Of a stretch of DNA of 22,872 nucleotides, positions 12,584 to 22,151 are shown piece by piece. A model generated the notes under the pieces. It saw only the letters and a list, made by a program, of their open reading frames with translations. It did not search any database and was not told the origin of the DNA. Origin of the DNA: a virus. The number at the start of each line of letters is the position of its first letter. The stretch's first letter is position 1. The translations under genes and the position numbers were made by a program. The stretch spans positions 1 through 22,872 of IMG/VR virus record IMGVR_UViG_3300043427_002277. One strand, written 5' to 3'.

Positions 12584-12594
12584 GCCCCTTTTTT
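12569..12594 (+). terminator. Terminator overlapping the GT stop codon
   Basis: AGGGGCC (12569-12575) pairs with GGCCCCT (12583-12589) around a 7-nt loop that contains most of the TAG stop, followed by TTTTT. It is a 7-bp stem with a clean T tract, immediately ahead of the tape measure promoter. Confidence 0.88.
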
Positions 12595-12597
12595 GTG

Positions 12598-12605
12598 GCT
12601 ACAGT
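12598..12605 (+). promoter_or_regulatory. -10-like box upstream of the tape measure gene
   Basis: GCTACAGTT, identical to the box before terL. TACAGT begins at 12600, 24 nt before GTG 12624 or 33 nt before GTG 12633. It lies 4 nt after the terminator T run, with no -35. Confidence 0.5.
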
Positions 12606-12632
12606 TAGCGCAAGTGACCTTGAGTGCTTGCC

Positions 12633-15600
12633 GTGGCTACCAGCAGGGAGACAATTGAAATTGTTCTTTCTGGTCTTGATAAAATCACGGAGCTTAAAAA
12701 TAGACTGGTATCTCTATCAGAAGTAGCAAGTTCGGTAGAAGCGTCTATTGAGGGTATAGGAGAGAGGGTCAAGGGGCTTGGCGTTGAAGCTAGGACGTTT
12801 GCCGGAAATACACGTACCCTAAGAAGAACCGCAAGAATCACGAGAGCAACAGCCGAAAATCCAGCAACTGGATCCGGGCTACCTCCACGCGAGGCTGGAG
12901 TAATGCGCCAGCGCCTCAATCAAATGGCAGGCGTTCTTGATGCTGAGCTTGCCTCAAGAAAGCAAGATCTTCGTGATGTTCTTTCCCGTAGGCAGCGCTA
13001 CAAGCAATTCCAGTCAACACTTGAAGCGGAGCAAGGAAGACTCAATAAAGCAACCGCAACCGCTAGGAACGAGCAAGAAAAAACAGCAAGAGCACTTCGC
13101 ACACAAAGAGAGGACATACTTGCCGGGGCGAGGGAAACCGGAGCAAGAGCACGAAGAAGGGGCACGAGTACGCTTATTGAGCGTCGTAGGGCGCAGGCTC
13201 AGAGGCTTCGTTCAGGCCCTGACCTTCTGTCAAATCTTGTACCAGTTGCCAATGAGATAGACAGAAGGCTTGAGTTTACGGAAAGCAGATTACGAGAGCT
13301 GGATAGAGCTTCAAGAGTGCTCGCAAGGACTGTTCGCGCTGCCAATCCAGAAGCTGGACCACGAGAAATCAGGGGAATTGTTGAAAGAGAAAGGCGCGTA
13401 CTTGACAGTCAGCGCCGGGCCATTGCAACTGAACAGGGAAGACTTATTGAGCAAAGAAAAGAACTTAATAGGAATGACGCTGGCCGAAGGACTCAGTTTG
13501 ATCAGCGCAGGAGGCTCAACGAAAGAATGGATGCCCTACAAAGGGCGGGCGGACTTGGACTTGCAAGTCGATCCGCAAGATTGCCAGAAAGCACAAGAGC
13601 TGATATTAGAAAAAGATTTGCCCAGGCGTCTGATTTGGCGGCAGCAGGAAACCTTGAAGGAGCGAAGGCAATATATGCGGTTATTGAAAAAACTGTGTCA
13701 GCAAAAGAGCGTCAACTAAAACTTGATAAGGAAATTACGAGGGAAAATGAGAAAGGATCAAAAGCACTTGTCTCCCTTGAGCGACAAAGACAAGCAAATC
13801 TGACGCTAGATGCAAAGAATTTGCGCAGTATTGAGCTGCAGCAAAGGAATCTCGCAGATCTTGCTGGCCAGGGCGCAGGGAATCTTCCCCTGTTTCAGCG
13901 TGCTCAATCTAATTTTCAACGACTTCCTGGTCTTCAGCAAGCTGGCCAGTACGATGAGTTCGCCAGAGTTCTCGCAGGTGTAACCAGCGACGTAAGGGAG
14001 GCGCGTAAAGATCTAAAAGCCACAGAAAAAAGCCTTGATCGCCAGCTTGATCAGCGCCTTGCTATTGAAAAGGCTCAGGAAAGACTGCAAAGCCTTGAGG
14101 AAGCCGGCGCCACTGGCCCGAGATTCAAGAAAGCCGAGTCTTTGGCCGGCAAACTTCCGACACTTGCGGCAGGGGGGAATGCGGGAGAATTCACGAGAAC
14201 CAACAAACAGCTGGGCGCCCTCCTCTCATCAGAAGAAAGGTCTATTCGTCAATCGAAAAAGTCAGAGCAGCAATCCAGAAGCCGCGCAAATGCCGAGAAG
14301 GCAGTTATTGATTCCTATGAAAAGCTTGCTTCCGCTGTTGAGGCACTTGAAACCGCAAATCAAAGAGCAGCGGACATGGCCGCAGGAATATACAACAACG
14401 ATGATATAGATAAACTCACAAAAAGCTTTGAAGAACTTGGTCGGGTTGATATTGCCAGGTCAAGCAAGAGAGAGCTTCAGGATTTCCAGAGGGAGCTTGA
14501 CAAAGCAAGAGAAAAGGCGGAAAGACTTGAAAAGTCAATTTCTCTTCAGAATCGTGGATTAAAGCTTGAGCAAGACTTGCTCGGCCTTCAGGCGCAGGGT
14601 GTTGACATTTCTGGCACACTGCTGCCACTCCAGCAAGCACTTAACAAAAACCGAGAGAATGGCGCAGATATCTCCCTGAGGGATCTGAACAATCTTGAGA
14701 ATATTGTCAAAAGATCTGGCGAGCTTGTTGGTATTGATCGAGCGAGAATTGCTACTGGCCAAAAAGTAGAGCAACAGCTTGATCGTCAAAACGATCAGAC
14801 ACTGGCAATCGAAAAGCGTCAGAAAAAGCTGGCCGACCTTCAAGCCGCTGGCGTGAAAGGCCCTGCAATTGGAAGGGCTCAAAAACTCGTAGACAAACTC
14901 CCTGAACTTGCGGCCAAGGGTCCAGCTGGTGCTAGAGAGTTTAGGAGGATTGACAAACAGGCTGCACAAGCTCTTGGCTTTGCAACTCCTGGGCGCGGAC
15001 CCGGCGCAGGCAGAGCCAAAACCCCCGAGCAAATTGCAAGAAGCTTTGCGCGAGAACTTAGCTCGGCCGAGGTCGCAGAGCAAAACCTTATTGGACTATC
15101 AAAGAAAAATGTAGACGCCTCGTCGCAACTGGTTTCAATTCAAGACGCGATCAATCAAGCAAAGAAACTTGGAACCAGTATCTCCGAGAAAGACCTTGAG
15201 ATCCTCAAGGATCAGGTTGCCACTGCTCGCAATTTCGTCAAGGTTGAGAACGCAAGACTTGCCAACGCGCAAAAAGCTTCAAGCCTGAAAGCCGTCAAGG
15301 CTGCAAGTGAGAACCGCCTCCCTTCATTGCGGCGCGACAGCCTGACATCAAACCTGATTGAACTCGGCCGTGCAAGAACGGCTGGCAACGTTTTCCGTGG
15401 CGGTCGTAGCGGCGAGCGTGCTTTCAGTGATGCGATTGCTGCGTTCAATGCAGCGACCTCCCCTGCCCCTCGCGAGCAACTGCTTTCGCCTGGCAGATCT
15501 GGTGGCTTGCAGTCCCTGACACGGCGTGGCGTACCGATTATCGCTGGAGCTGGCGCCGAAGCCGGAAATGCAGGCCAAAACGTCGTAGATACGTTTGCAA

Positions 15601-18600
15601 GCAAGCTTTCTGCTGGGGCTGGTAGGATTCTTGCAGCTGGTATTGAACTTGGAACCGCAAGCGCAAAGGGAATAAGAAAAGCCTTAAAAATGAATAGCCC
15701 GTCTATTGTGATTATCAAGATAGTCCTTGATATTATCAATAGCTGGGTTAAGACGATGGATGCTGCCATTCCTCAAGTTGAGGCGGTGTCCAAGAAGCTT
15801 GCAGATGCCTCTGCGCAGGCGATACAGGGACCCGCTTCTGCGGAATTTGGTGGCTTGCCGAAAAAAGCTGTTAACACAATTACGCCTAAAACCTCCTCTT
15901 CGTATATTGATACAGCAGCGACAACACTGTTAAACCTTGGAATTGACAGAAGCAAGCTGGGAAGTATTAGCGATACCTCTATGTTTGAAATGGCGAGGGG
16001 AATTGTCTCGCAAAAAGGCGCCTATCCGATTATTGAAAATATTCCTGGCATTGACTACACGATGCTCAGCAATGAAAGGGCAATGGGCAGGGCCGGCGAG
16101 CAAACACAAATTGCCAAGAAAGCTCTTCTCGATTTTTACGGTATCAACGAAAAAGGCTTGCCAGAAGCTCGCGCTGGAGCCACCAGCAGCACAGAAGCCG
16201 CTGCCGCAAATGTTGCAGCTGCCGAGCAGGAAGCAAGACAACTCGGACAGGCTATCTCTGAACTCGTGGCCGGTTTCAGCTCTTTGAAGGGGCTGGTTCA
16301 GGCTGCCGCCGATATGGCAAAGCCTGGCAGCGATCGGTCAAGCGGGGCGACAGGAATTCCTGGTGTTGACAGAGACTTCGACAAGATAGTTGATACAAAT
16401 CTTGGAAGAACAACAGAGGGTGGATTGCGCAGCGAGAATATCGCTCAGATACTTGGTGCGCCAGGAAAAGCTTCTGAAATTGAGGGAATTATTCGGTCCA
16501 AGGGGCAAATTCCAGATTTCGACAAATATACAGGCGACCTAAATAAAGCTTTCGATCAGTTTAACTCCGGCTCCGGCGGCAAAGATCTTGATCAGCTCAG
16601 AAAGTTGTATGCGGAATTTTACGGAATAGCATCGACCTTCTCGCCAGAACTTCAAAGAGTGATTGGCGCAATTGATTCTGCGACAGCGAAAAGTGAGCAA
16701 GTTGCACAGGGGATCAGGGATCTCGCTGCCCCACTCTCCGGCGCTCAGTCCACTCAGATTGCCGACCCGTGGAAAGATGTCGCAGCGTCTGCAGCAGAAG
16801 ACTTTGCTGCTGCCTTTAGGGGAGGCCCTGCAGCAGGCTCATCGCAAATCGCAGACCCGTGGGAGGAAGCCTTCAGCTCTGCTGCAAGCCGGATAACCGA
16901 TACAGCCGACTCTGCTTCTTTAAGTGGTGCCAGAGGCCTCAAATCTGCAGCCGATAATCTCTTTGACAGCCTTTCCGGTGCGATTGATTCTGCCGCAGGC
17001 CCGTCTGGCTCTGGCTCTGCTGGTGGCCCGCGCCCACCATCACCTCCATCCGGCGGCAATGGTCCTGGAGATCTCGGCTCTCGTGCTGAAGCTGCTCGCG
17101 GCGATGCTGACAGGCTTCTCGGCCTGGCTGACATTGCAGATTTCTCAAAAGCGACGAGCAAGGAGCTTCAGATCTTTGCAAACATTCTCTCTGAAACGAG
17201 GGATACAGTTCTTCGCACCGATAAAGCTTTTGAGGGGCTCAACAAAGCTGCGATCAGGGCCGAGGACGAGCTGGTCCGTCGCGACCCCAACTCTGACTTC
17301 CTGACCCGCAGATTCGGCCAGAGAGGCGGCCAGGCGGTCGGGGAAGGCCTGATCGGTGGTGCATTCCCCCTCCTGTTCGGCCAGGGCGGTGGAGCGGCTG
17401 CTGGCGGCGGCCTGGGCGGCTTCTTCGGTGGCCTGGCTGGCGGCACGCTGGGCTTCGGTCTGTCACTGGCTGGCACAGCGATCGGCAGCCAGGTGGATCT
17501 GCTTGCCCAGGCTGCACAGGACACTGGAAACATCCTTCGCGATCTAGTTGGCAACTTTGATCAGATCAAGGAGGCCGGCCTACTGGCAAGCAGGAGTCAA
17601 GAGAAGTTTATTGAGAGGCTGATCGAGGGTGGCAACAAGACACTGGCCTATGCAGTAATCCAAGACACTCTCAACAAAAAGCTCGGCAGCGATGGAGCCG
17701 TAAAGCTGAGAGCTGCCGCTGACGCTGGTGATCGACTCAATCGCGCAATTGCAGAGCTTGGCCTGCAGATGCAAATCTTCATCGCCGGCCCACTTACCGC
17801 ATTGCTGAATGCAATGGCAACGGTATTTGAAAGAGGAAGTCTTGAATCCGCAATTCAGCGAGAGCTTGGCCCAGACGGCAAAGCATCGCCAGAGGCGAAG
17901 GCGGCTGCAAAAGAGCGGCTGGACGCAGCTACTGCAGCCGGTGGTGGCATCGAAAATGCAGGAAAAATACTTGGTGAAGTGCTTTCAGGAAAATCAAAAG
18001 GATCTCTGTTTGCCAACGTTGGCACCGAGGAGCTGAAAAACATATTTTCGGATCTTGTCAGCTCTGTTCCGGCTGGCCCTCAAACAGAGGATCAAAGAAG
18101 GCAGCAGGTCATCAATGATGCAGAAACCAGGCGAGACCTGGCGCAAAGAAGGCTTGACGTAACGACAAAATTAAATGAGCCGACCGAAATCTTTAACGGA
18201 CTTCAGCGGCAGCTTATTTCTGCAAGACAGGAGCGCGAAGATATTGAGCGCCAAGGGTTTGAGCTGCGTCGCGACTACGAGAGGCAGATCGAAGACATTC
18301 GCATTCAGGTTGCCGATCGCGTCACGCAGATTGAAACAGAAAACCGCCAAAAAGAACTTGAGATCCTGGTCAAGCAAGGGGAAGTCAGAAAACAGCAGTT
18401 CGAGAATGCTGCAACTGCGCTGCGTGGCGCCCTTGCTGGTGATCCACTTGCGGAAAGCCTTGCAGACGCCGTAACCACCTATCTTGGTGCCCAGCTTTCA
18501 GCACAAGATCAGATTGAGCAGCGCCGCAAGCAGTTTGAAATTGAAATAAGTAATCAGCAGCTTGAGACCGAGAAGTTTAAGCTTGAGGTTGGTCGCACAC

Positions 18601-21600
18601 TGTCAAGGCTTAATACTGACACCGCCGAAAAGGTTGCAGAAATCAATCGCGGAATTGCGCGTCGAAACGAGGAAGCGGCCCTCAATAACTTCAACTTTGA
18701 AAAGAAAATAGCCGAGCTTAGGATCAGGACGATCAACCAAGACCTCCTCGTTACGAAAGCGCAGGAAGAAGGTGATATTCAGGCTGCCCGCAGTCAGATC
18801 CAGAATGGAGGCCTTTCCCCAGAAACCAATAAGTTTCTTGAAGATTCGATTGCAGCGAGACAACAGAGAATCGCCCAGATTGACAAGGGCATTGCAGCAT
18901 TCGAGGCTCAGATTGCAAAAGTAAATCAGCTGCAGCCACCGCCAAGAATAAGTAGTGTATCGGCCCCCGCCACTAGATCTGTCAGCTTTGCCGGTGTCAA
19001 TCAGGGTATCGCTCGCGCCAAGCAACTTCGCGAGCAGCTACAGGGCATTGAAGAAGACCTGCTGGACAACATTAAAACTGACAACCTTGAGGCTTTTGCG
19101 AATCGGCTTCGCGAGATTGGCTCTAAGTCCTTCTTTGAGGTTAATAATTCACTGAAAGCGGCAAGAGAGGAAGCTGCTCTTGCAAGTGGTGACATTGGTC
19201 CATCGCTTAAAGCAATTACAGACTCTTACGATCAGTTCTTTGCTCTCGCAGCAAGTAAGGGGGTTGCAATTGAGCCGCCACTGCGCGAGTACATTATTCA
19301 GATCCGAGATGCGCAGCTTGCGTTTGAAAAAATCAAGCCGAGCATGGAGTTTTATACCTCCAATCTCCAAGATCTAACCAACCAGACGAAGCAAGCTCGT
19401 GCCGCTATTGATGAATTCCTGCTGCCCACCAAGGCCTATGACAGGATTCTTGCTCAGATCAATGCTCGTGGCGGGCTTGGTATTAACCCAGAGGACGAGG
19501 AGCGACTGCTCAGACAGGCAAAAGCGCTTGATGAGCTGAACGCCAAGCTGAAAGTGCTTAATGCGCTCAAGGATGTAGCCTCCGGCTGGACAGACTCTTT
19601 CATCCAGCTGAATAAAGAGCTGCTTAAAGGTGGAGACCTTCTTGAGTCGCTCCAGAGTTTTGCCGAAGGCTTTGCTGAGCGCACTCTTGACGTTGTTCTT
19701 GAGTTTGCCCTCAGGCCAATTGAGGAAAATCTCTTCAAGAATCTGTCCGACTTCTTTGGTATAAAGGCTCCAGAGGATCCCGCGCTCCAGCCGATTCAAG
19801 AAACAGCAAAAAATACAGAAAAGATCTACAATCTTGCAAAGGAAACATTTGCTGGACAGACAGGCGTAAAAGTCGTACCGGAAACGCCTGTTTCGCAAGC
19901 GCCGGCCAATTCGATTGTGCCAGGCCCTGCAGCAACAAGGATTGGTGGTCCACTGGGCGAACTACTTGCAAGAATCAGAAGCGCAGAGGGTGGCTACACA
20001 AGCGTCAATAGAGGAATTGCTGGCGATACGCGAGGGGGAATTCCTGGCCTCGACAAGATGACGGTTGCGCAGGTCATGAGCCTGCAGAGAAACCAGGGAT
20101 ACAACGCTGTAGGCGCCTATCAATTTATACCAGGAACCCTTGAAGGCGCTGTCAATCGCAGTGGGATAGACCGCAACTCAAAGTTTGACCGAGCCACCCA
20201 AGACAACCTTGCTCTTGAGCTGATTCTTGGCGGCGTTAAGCGCCCTGCTCTGTCCAGTTATCTATCCGGTAAAAGCAATGATATTGACGCCGCCGAAAAA
20301 GATGCACTGCTTGAGTGGGCTGGGCTGAAGTCCGCCAAGGGGGGCGGCGCATATGACGGAATAGCTGGAAACAGGGGAAGTGTCACCATCAGGGACCTGC
20401 TGCCACTGGTCCGTCAGCAACTGGCCGGACAGTCTTCGACTACTGCTGCAAACTCTGGCTTCCTGGTTCCCGGCTCACCTCTTGTTGCTGAGCCGGCGCC
20501 ACCTCCCCCCGTCCGGCGCAAGCTGATTCCGGCTGATTTACTTGGTGGCAATGGGCGGCCCATTGATGTCAACGTTGTTGACGCTCCCTGGATGAATGCG
20601 GCTGATCAGGGTGGCGCGTGGGGCCTCGGTGAATCACCAGAGATGGCCAACGGTCGTTACACACCTGGCTGGATTACAGTTCCTGGCAAGGGCCGCAAAT
20701 GGAGAACAGCAGAGGGAGAGTACAAGGATAGGCGTCCTGTGTCCGATGTGATCATGGGATGGTCGCAGGGGGCAATTGATAACAGCGACTATGTTCAGGG
20801 TATGGGGGATGTTAATATCCCGAATTCCCGCAGAACGACAGTCTCGCTCAACAAGGGGAGATTTGCTGCTGCTACACCTGGATTTGTTGCGGGAGCCATA
20901 GTTGACGAGCTTGCTCAAACTGGACTCGATGCCTTCCTCGGATACATCGAATACCTGAAGCGACAGCACGGTCCCGCAGCATTTCCATCTTCCGTAAGGC
21001 AACCGGAAGCCACAAATCGCAAGGGTCCCAGCATGTTGCTTGATCCCATGCAGTCTCCGGGATCATTGATTCGCCAGCCCAGGCTGACTGACAACACCAA
21101 TCAGCCAGCCCCTGTCAGCATCGTTGATGCTCCGGCCTTGATGGCATCTGGCCTTAAGGGTCCAAGCCAGGCCTACCCAATCCCCGCGTCCCAGATGCAG
21201 CCTGGCCCGCCTGTTCCTGGTCAGACCATCAAGCTTGGCGTTGACCCCCTCGTTGAACAACAGCAGCAGTCGCCTGTTACGCCAGCCGCCAATCAAGCGG
21301 CTGAGTCACTTGGCAACCTTGACGAGATTGTAAGAAAAACAGTCGATGGCTTTACTGGTTTCGGCGAAAGCATGTCCGAATTTGCTACTAAAACCACCGA
21401 TTCCGTTACCAAGTTTCAGCAGATCGTTGGCACCGGGCTTCAGGCAATTAGCGGCATTGCAATGGGGATCGGCGGCGCTCAGATGATCCGCAAGGGTGGC
21501 GCTTACAACACCCTGATGGGTGCCGCTTCCATCTTCGGCTCTATCAGCTCAATCACGGGCATGTTCGGCACGGGTGGTCCGCTGTCTGGTCTGTTCGGCA

Positions 21601-22148
21601 GAAAGGCTCCATCTGCCACTGCCAGCAACTTCATGATGCCCCAGTTGACCGGTGTCCCAGGCGGCGCCAGAGCCCTTGGCGGCCCTGTCTACGAGGGCAT
21701 GGACTACCTCGTCGGTGAGCAGGGGCCAGAGGTCATCAGGATGGGCGCCAACGGCACTGTGGTACCTGCTGATGAGCTGTACATCCCGGGCATGGATGAC
21801 ACGGAATCTGATGCGCCTCCGATTGGTCGTTACGCCCGCCGTGCATCAAGCAGCTCCGAAAGCAGCGAAATGCAAGATGGCGAGACCATCTACACCGGCA
21901 ATTACGGGCGAGCCGTTCCGTATCAGCGCAGCGAGAGCACACGCGAAATTGACAGGCTAGAGCGGATTACGTCAAATCCGAAAGAGCTGCCTCCGATTAA
22001 GTACGAAACCACTCGTGTCAACGAATATGATTTCGTCACACCCGAGCAGCTTGAGGCGTCCAACATGCGGACCGCTAAGATGGCCAGAAACCAGACAATT
22101 CGCGAACTTGCTGATAGCATGAAGACACGCAAGCGTCTGGGGCTCTGA
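12633..22148 (+). CDS. Giant tail tape measure protein with embedded lysozyme-like domain
   Basis: The tape measure fills the tail tube, sets its length and is ejected during infection. At about 3,171 residues it is very long. The first third (to about 15300) is coiled coil with degenerate tandem repeats. A Gly/Ala-rich hydrophobic segment is at about 17335-17515, more coiled coil runs from 18100 to 19250, a lysozyme-like domain covers 19950-20420, a second hydrophobic stretch lies near 21430-21600, and the C-terminal GGPVYEGMDYLVGEQGPEVI motif (21680-21750) is a hallmark of tape measures. The start could be GTG 12624 or 12633; 12633 gives MATSRETIEIVL and better spacing from the -10 box. Arg codons are largely AGA/AGG in the first half, unlike capsid and tube genes. 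Confidence 0.93.
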   Translation: MATSRETIEIVLSGLDKITELKNRLVSLSEVASSVEASIEGIGERVKGLGVEARTFAGNTRTLRRTARITRATAENPATGSGLPPREAGVMRQRLNQMAGVLDAELASRKQDLRDVLSRRQRYKQFQSTLEAEQGRLNKATATARNEQEKTARALRTQREDILAGARETGARARRRGTSTLIERRRAQAQRLRSGPDLLSNLVPVANEIDRRLEFTESRLRELDRASRVLARTVRAANPEAGPREIRGIVERERRVLDSQRRAIATEQGRLIEQRKELNRNDAGRRTQFDQRRRLNERMDALQRAGGLGLASRSARLPESTRADIRKRFAQASDLAAAGNLEGAKAIYAVIEKTVSAKERQLKLDKEITRENEKGSKALVSLERQRQANLTLDAKNLRSIELQQRNLADLAGQGAGNLPLFQRAQSNFQRLPGLQQAGQYDEFARVLAGVTSDVREARKDLKATEKSLDRQLDQRLAIEKAQERLQSLEEAGATGPRFKKAESLAGKLPTLAAGGNAGEFTRTNKQLGALLSSEERSIRQSKKSEQQSRSRANAEKAVIDSYEKLASAVEALETANQRAADMAAGIYNNDDIDKLTKSFEELGRVDIARSSKRELQDFQRELDKAREKAERLEKSISLQNRGLKLEQDLLGLQAQGVDISGTLLPLQQALNKNRENGADISLRDLNNLENIVKRSGELVGIDRARIATGQKVEQQLDRQNDQTLAIEKRQKKLADLQAAGVKGPAIGRAQKLVDKLPELAAKGPAGAREFRRIDKQAAQALGFATPGRGPGAGRAKTPEQIARSFARELSSAEVAEQNLIGLSKKNVDASSQLVSIQDAINQAKKLGTSISEKDLEILKDQVATARNFVKVENARLANAQKASSLKAVKAASENRLPSLRRDSLTSNLIELGRARTAGNVFRGGRSGERAFSDAIAAFNAATSPAPREQLLSPGRSGGLQSLTRRGVPIIAGAGAEAGNAGQNVVDTFASKLSAGAGRILAAGIELGTASAKGIRKALKMNSPSIVIIKIVLDIINSWVKTMDAAIPQVEAVSKKLADASAQAIQGPASAEFGGLPKKAVNTITPKTSSSYIDTAATTLLNLGIDRSKLGSISDTSMFEMARGIVSQKGAYPIIENIPGIDYTMLSNERAMGRAGEQTQIAKKALLDFYGINEKGLPEARAGATSSTEAAAANVAAAEQEARQLGQAISELVAGFSSLKGLVQAAADMAKPGSDRSSGATGIPGVDRDFDKIVDTNLGRTTEGGLRSENIAQILGAPGKASEIEGIIRSKGQIPDFDKYTGDLNKAFDQFNSGSGGKDLDQLRKLYAEFYGIASTFSPELQRVIGAIDSATAKSEQVAQGIRDLAAPLSGAQSTQIADPWKDVAASAAEDFAAAFRGGPAAGSSQIADPWEEAFSSAASRITDTADSASLSGARGLKSAADNLFDSLSGAIDSAAGPSGSGSAGGPRPPSPPSGGNGPGDLGSRAEAARGDADRLLGLADIADFSKATSKELQIFANILSETRDTVLRTDKAFEGLNKAAIRAEDELVRRDPNSDFLTRRFGQRGGQAVGEGLIGGAFPLLFGQGGGAAAGGGLGGFFGGLAGGTLGFGLSLAGTAIGSQVDLLAQAAQDTGNILRDLVGNFDQIKEAGLLASRSQEKFIERLIEGGNKTLAYAVIQDTLNKKLGSDGAVKLRAAADAGDRLNRAIAELGLQMQIFIAGPLTALLNAMATVFERGSLESAIQRELGPDGKASPEAKAAAKERLDAATAAGGGIENAGKILGEVLSGKSKGSLFANVGTEELKNIFSDLVSSVPAGPQTEDQRRQQVINDAETRRDLAQRRLDVTTKLNEPTEIFNGLQRQLISARQEREDIERQGFELRRDYERQIEDIRIQVADRVTQIETENRQKELEILVKQGEVRKQQFENAATALRGALAGDPLAESLADAVTTYLGAQLSAQDQIEQRRKQFEIEISNQQLETEKFKLEVGRTLSRLNTDTAEKVAEINRGIARRNEEAALNNFNFEKKIAELRIRTINQDLLVTKAQEEGDIQAARSQIQNGGLSPETNKFLEDSIAARQQRIAQIDKGIAAFEAQIAKVNQLQPPPRISSVSAPATRSVSFAGVNQGIARAKQLREQLQGIEEDLLDNIKTDNLEAFANRLREIGSKSFFEVNNSLKAAREEAALASGDIGPSLKAITDSYDQFFALAASKGVAIEPPLREYIIQIRDAQLAFEKIKPSMEFYTSNLQDLTNQTKQARAAIDEFLLPTKAYDRILAQINARGGLGINPEDEERLLRQAKALDELNAKLKVLNALKDVASGWTDSFIQLNKELLKGGDLLESLQSFAEGFAERTLDVVLEFALRPIEENLFKNLSDFFGIKAPEDPALQPIQETAKNTEKIYNLAKETFAGQTGVKVVPETPVSQAPANSIVPGPAATRIGGPLGELLARIRSAEGGYTSVNRGIAGDTRGGIPGLDKMTVAQVMSLQRNQGYNAVGAYQFIPGTLEGAVNRSGIDRNSKFDRATQDNLALELILGGVKRPALSSYLSGKSNDIDAAEKDALLEWAGLKSAKGGGAYDGIAGNRGSVTIRDLLPLVRQQLAGQSSTTAANSGFLVPGSPLVAEPAPPPPVRRKLIPADLLGGNGRPIDVNVVDAPWMNAADQGGAWGLGESPEMANGRYTPGWITVPGKGRKWRTAEGEYKDRRPVSDVIMGWSQGAIDNSDYVQGMGDVNIPNSRRTTVSLNKGRFAAATPGFVAGAIVDELAQTGLDAFLGYIEYLKRQHGPAAFPSSVRQPEATNRKGPSMLLDPMQSPGSLIRQPRLTDNTNQPAPVSIVDAPALMASGLKGPSQAYPIPASQMQPGPPVPGQTIKLGVDPLVEQQQQSPVTPAANQAAESLGNLDEIVRKTVDGFTGFGESMSEFATKTTDSVTKFQQIVGTGLQAISGIAMGIGGAQMIRKGGAYNTLMGAASIFGSISSITGMFGTGGPLSGLFGRKAPSATASNFMMPQLTGVPGGARALGGPVYEGMDYLVGEQGPEVIRMGANGTVVPADELYIPGMDDTESDAPPIGRYARRASSSSESSEMQDGETIYTGNYGRAVPYQRSESTREIDRLERITSNPKELPPIKYETTRVNEYDFVTPEQLEASNMRTAKMARNQTIRELADSMKTRKRLGL
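13506..15285 (+). repeat. Degenerate protein repeats in the tape measure
   Basis: Two unit types are visible in translation. Type A ('IEK-Q--L--L--AG--GP--KRA--L--KLP-LAA-G---EF') occurs near 13506-13710 (weak), 13818-13994, 14052-14238 and 14796-14977. Type B ('LI-L--K-VD-S--L--IQ-A-N-----G--IS--DL--L---V--') occurs near 14544-14760 and 15069-15285. A and B alternate in the later part (A-B-A-B), with an A-to-A distance of about 744 nt and a B-to-B distance of 525 nt. DNA identity is low, so these are old duplications. Confidence 0.6.
19950..20420 (+). other. Lysozyme-like domain within the tape measure
   Basis: The translated segment contains LLARIRSAEGGYTSVNRG, with a candidate catalytic Glu encoded at 19986-19988, then VGAYQFIPGTLEGAV near 20111-20150 and DRATQDNLALELIL near 20190-20230. 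The order 'I---EG-Y----RG ... GAYQF-P-TL ... Q--LA--L' is the lysozyme/transglycosylase superfamily pattern found in phage tape measures and structural lysozymes. It would locally open peptidoglycan when the tape measure is ejected. Confidence 0.75.
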
Positions 22149-22151
22149 TCG

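Noticed and set aside
12937-13719. Overlapping frames of 107 and 149 codons inside the tape measure
   Set aside because: They lie in the +1/-1 frames of a coiled-coil gene, where such open frames arise easily, and show no coherent protein pattern.
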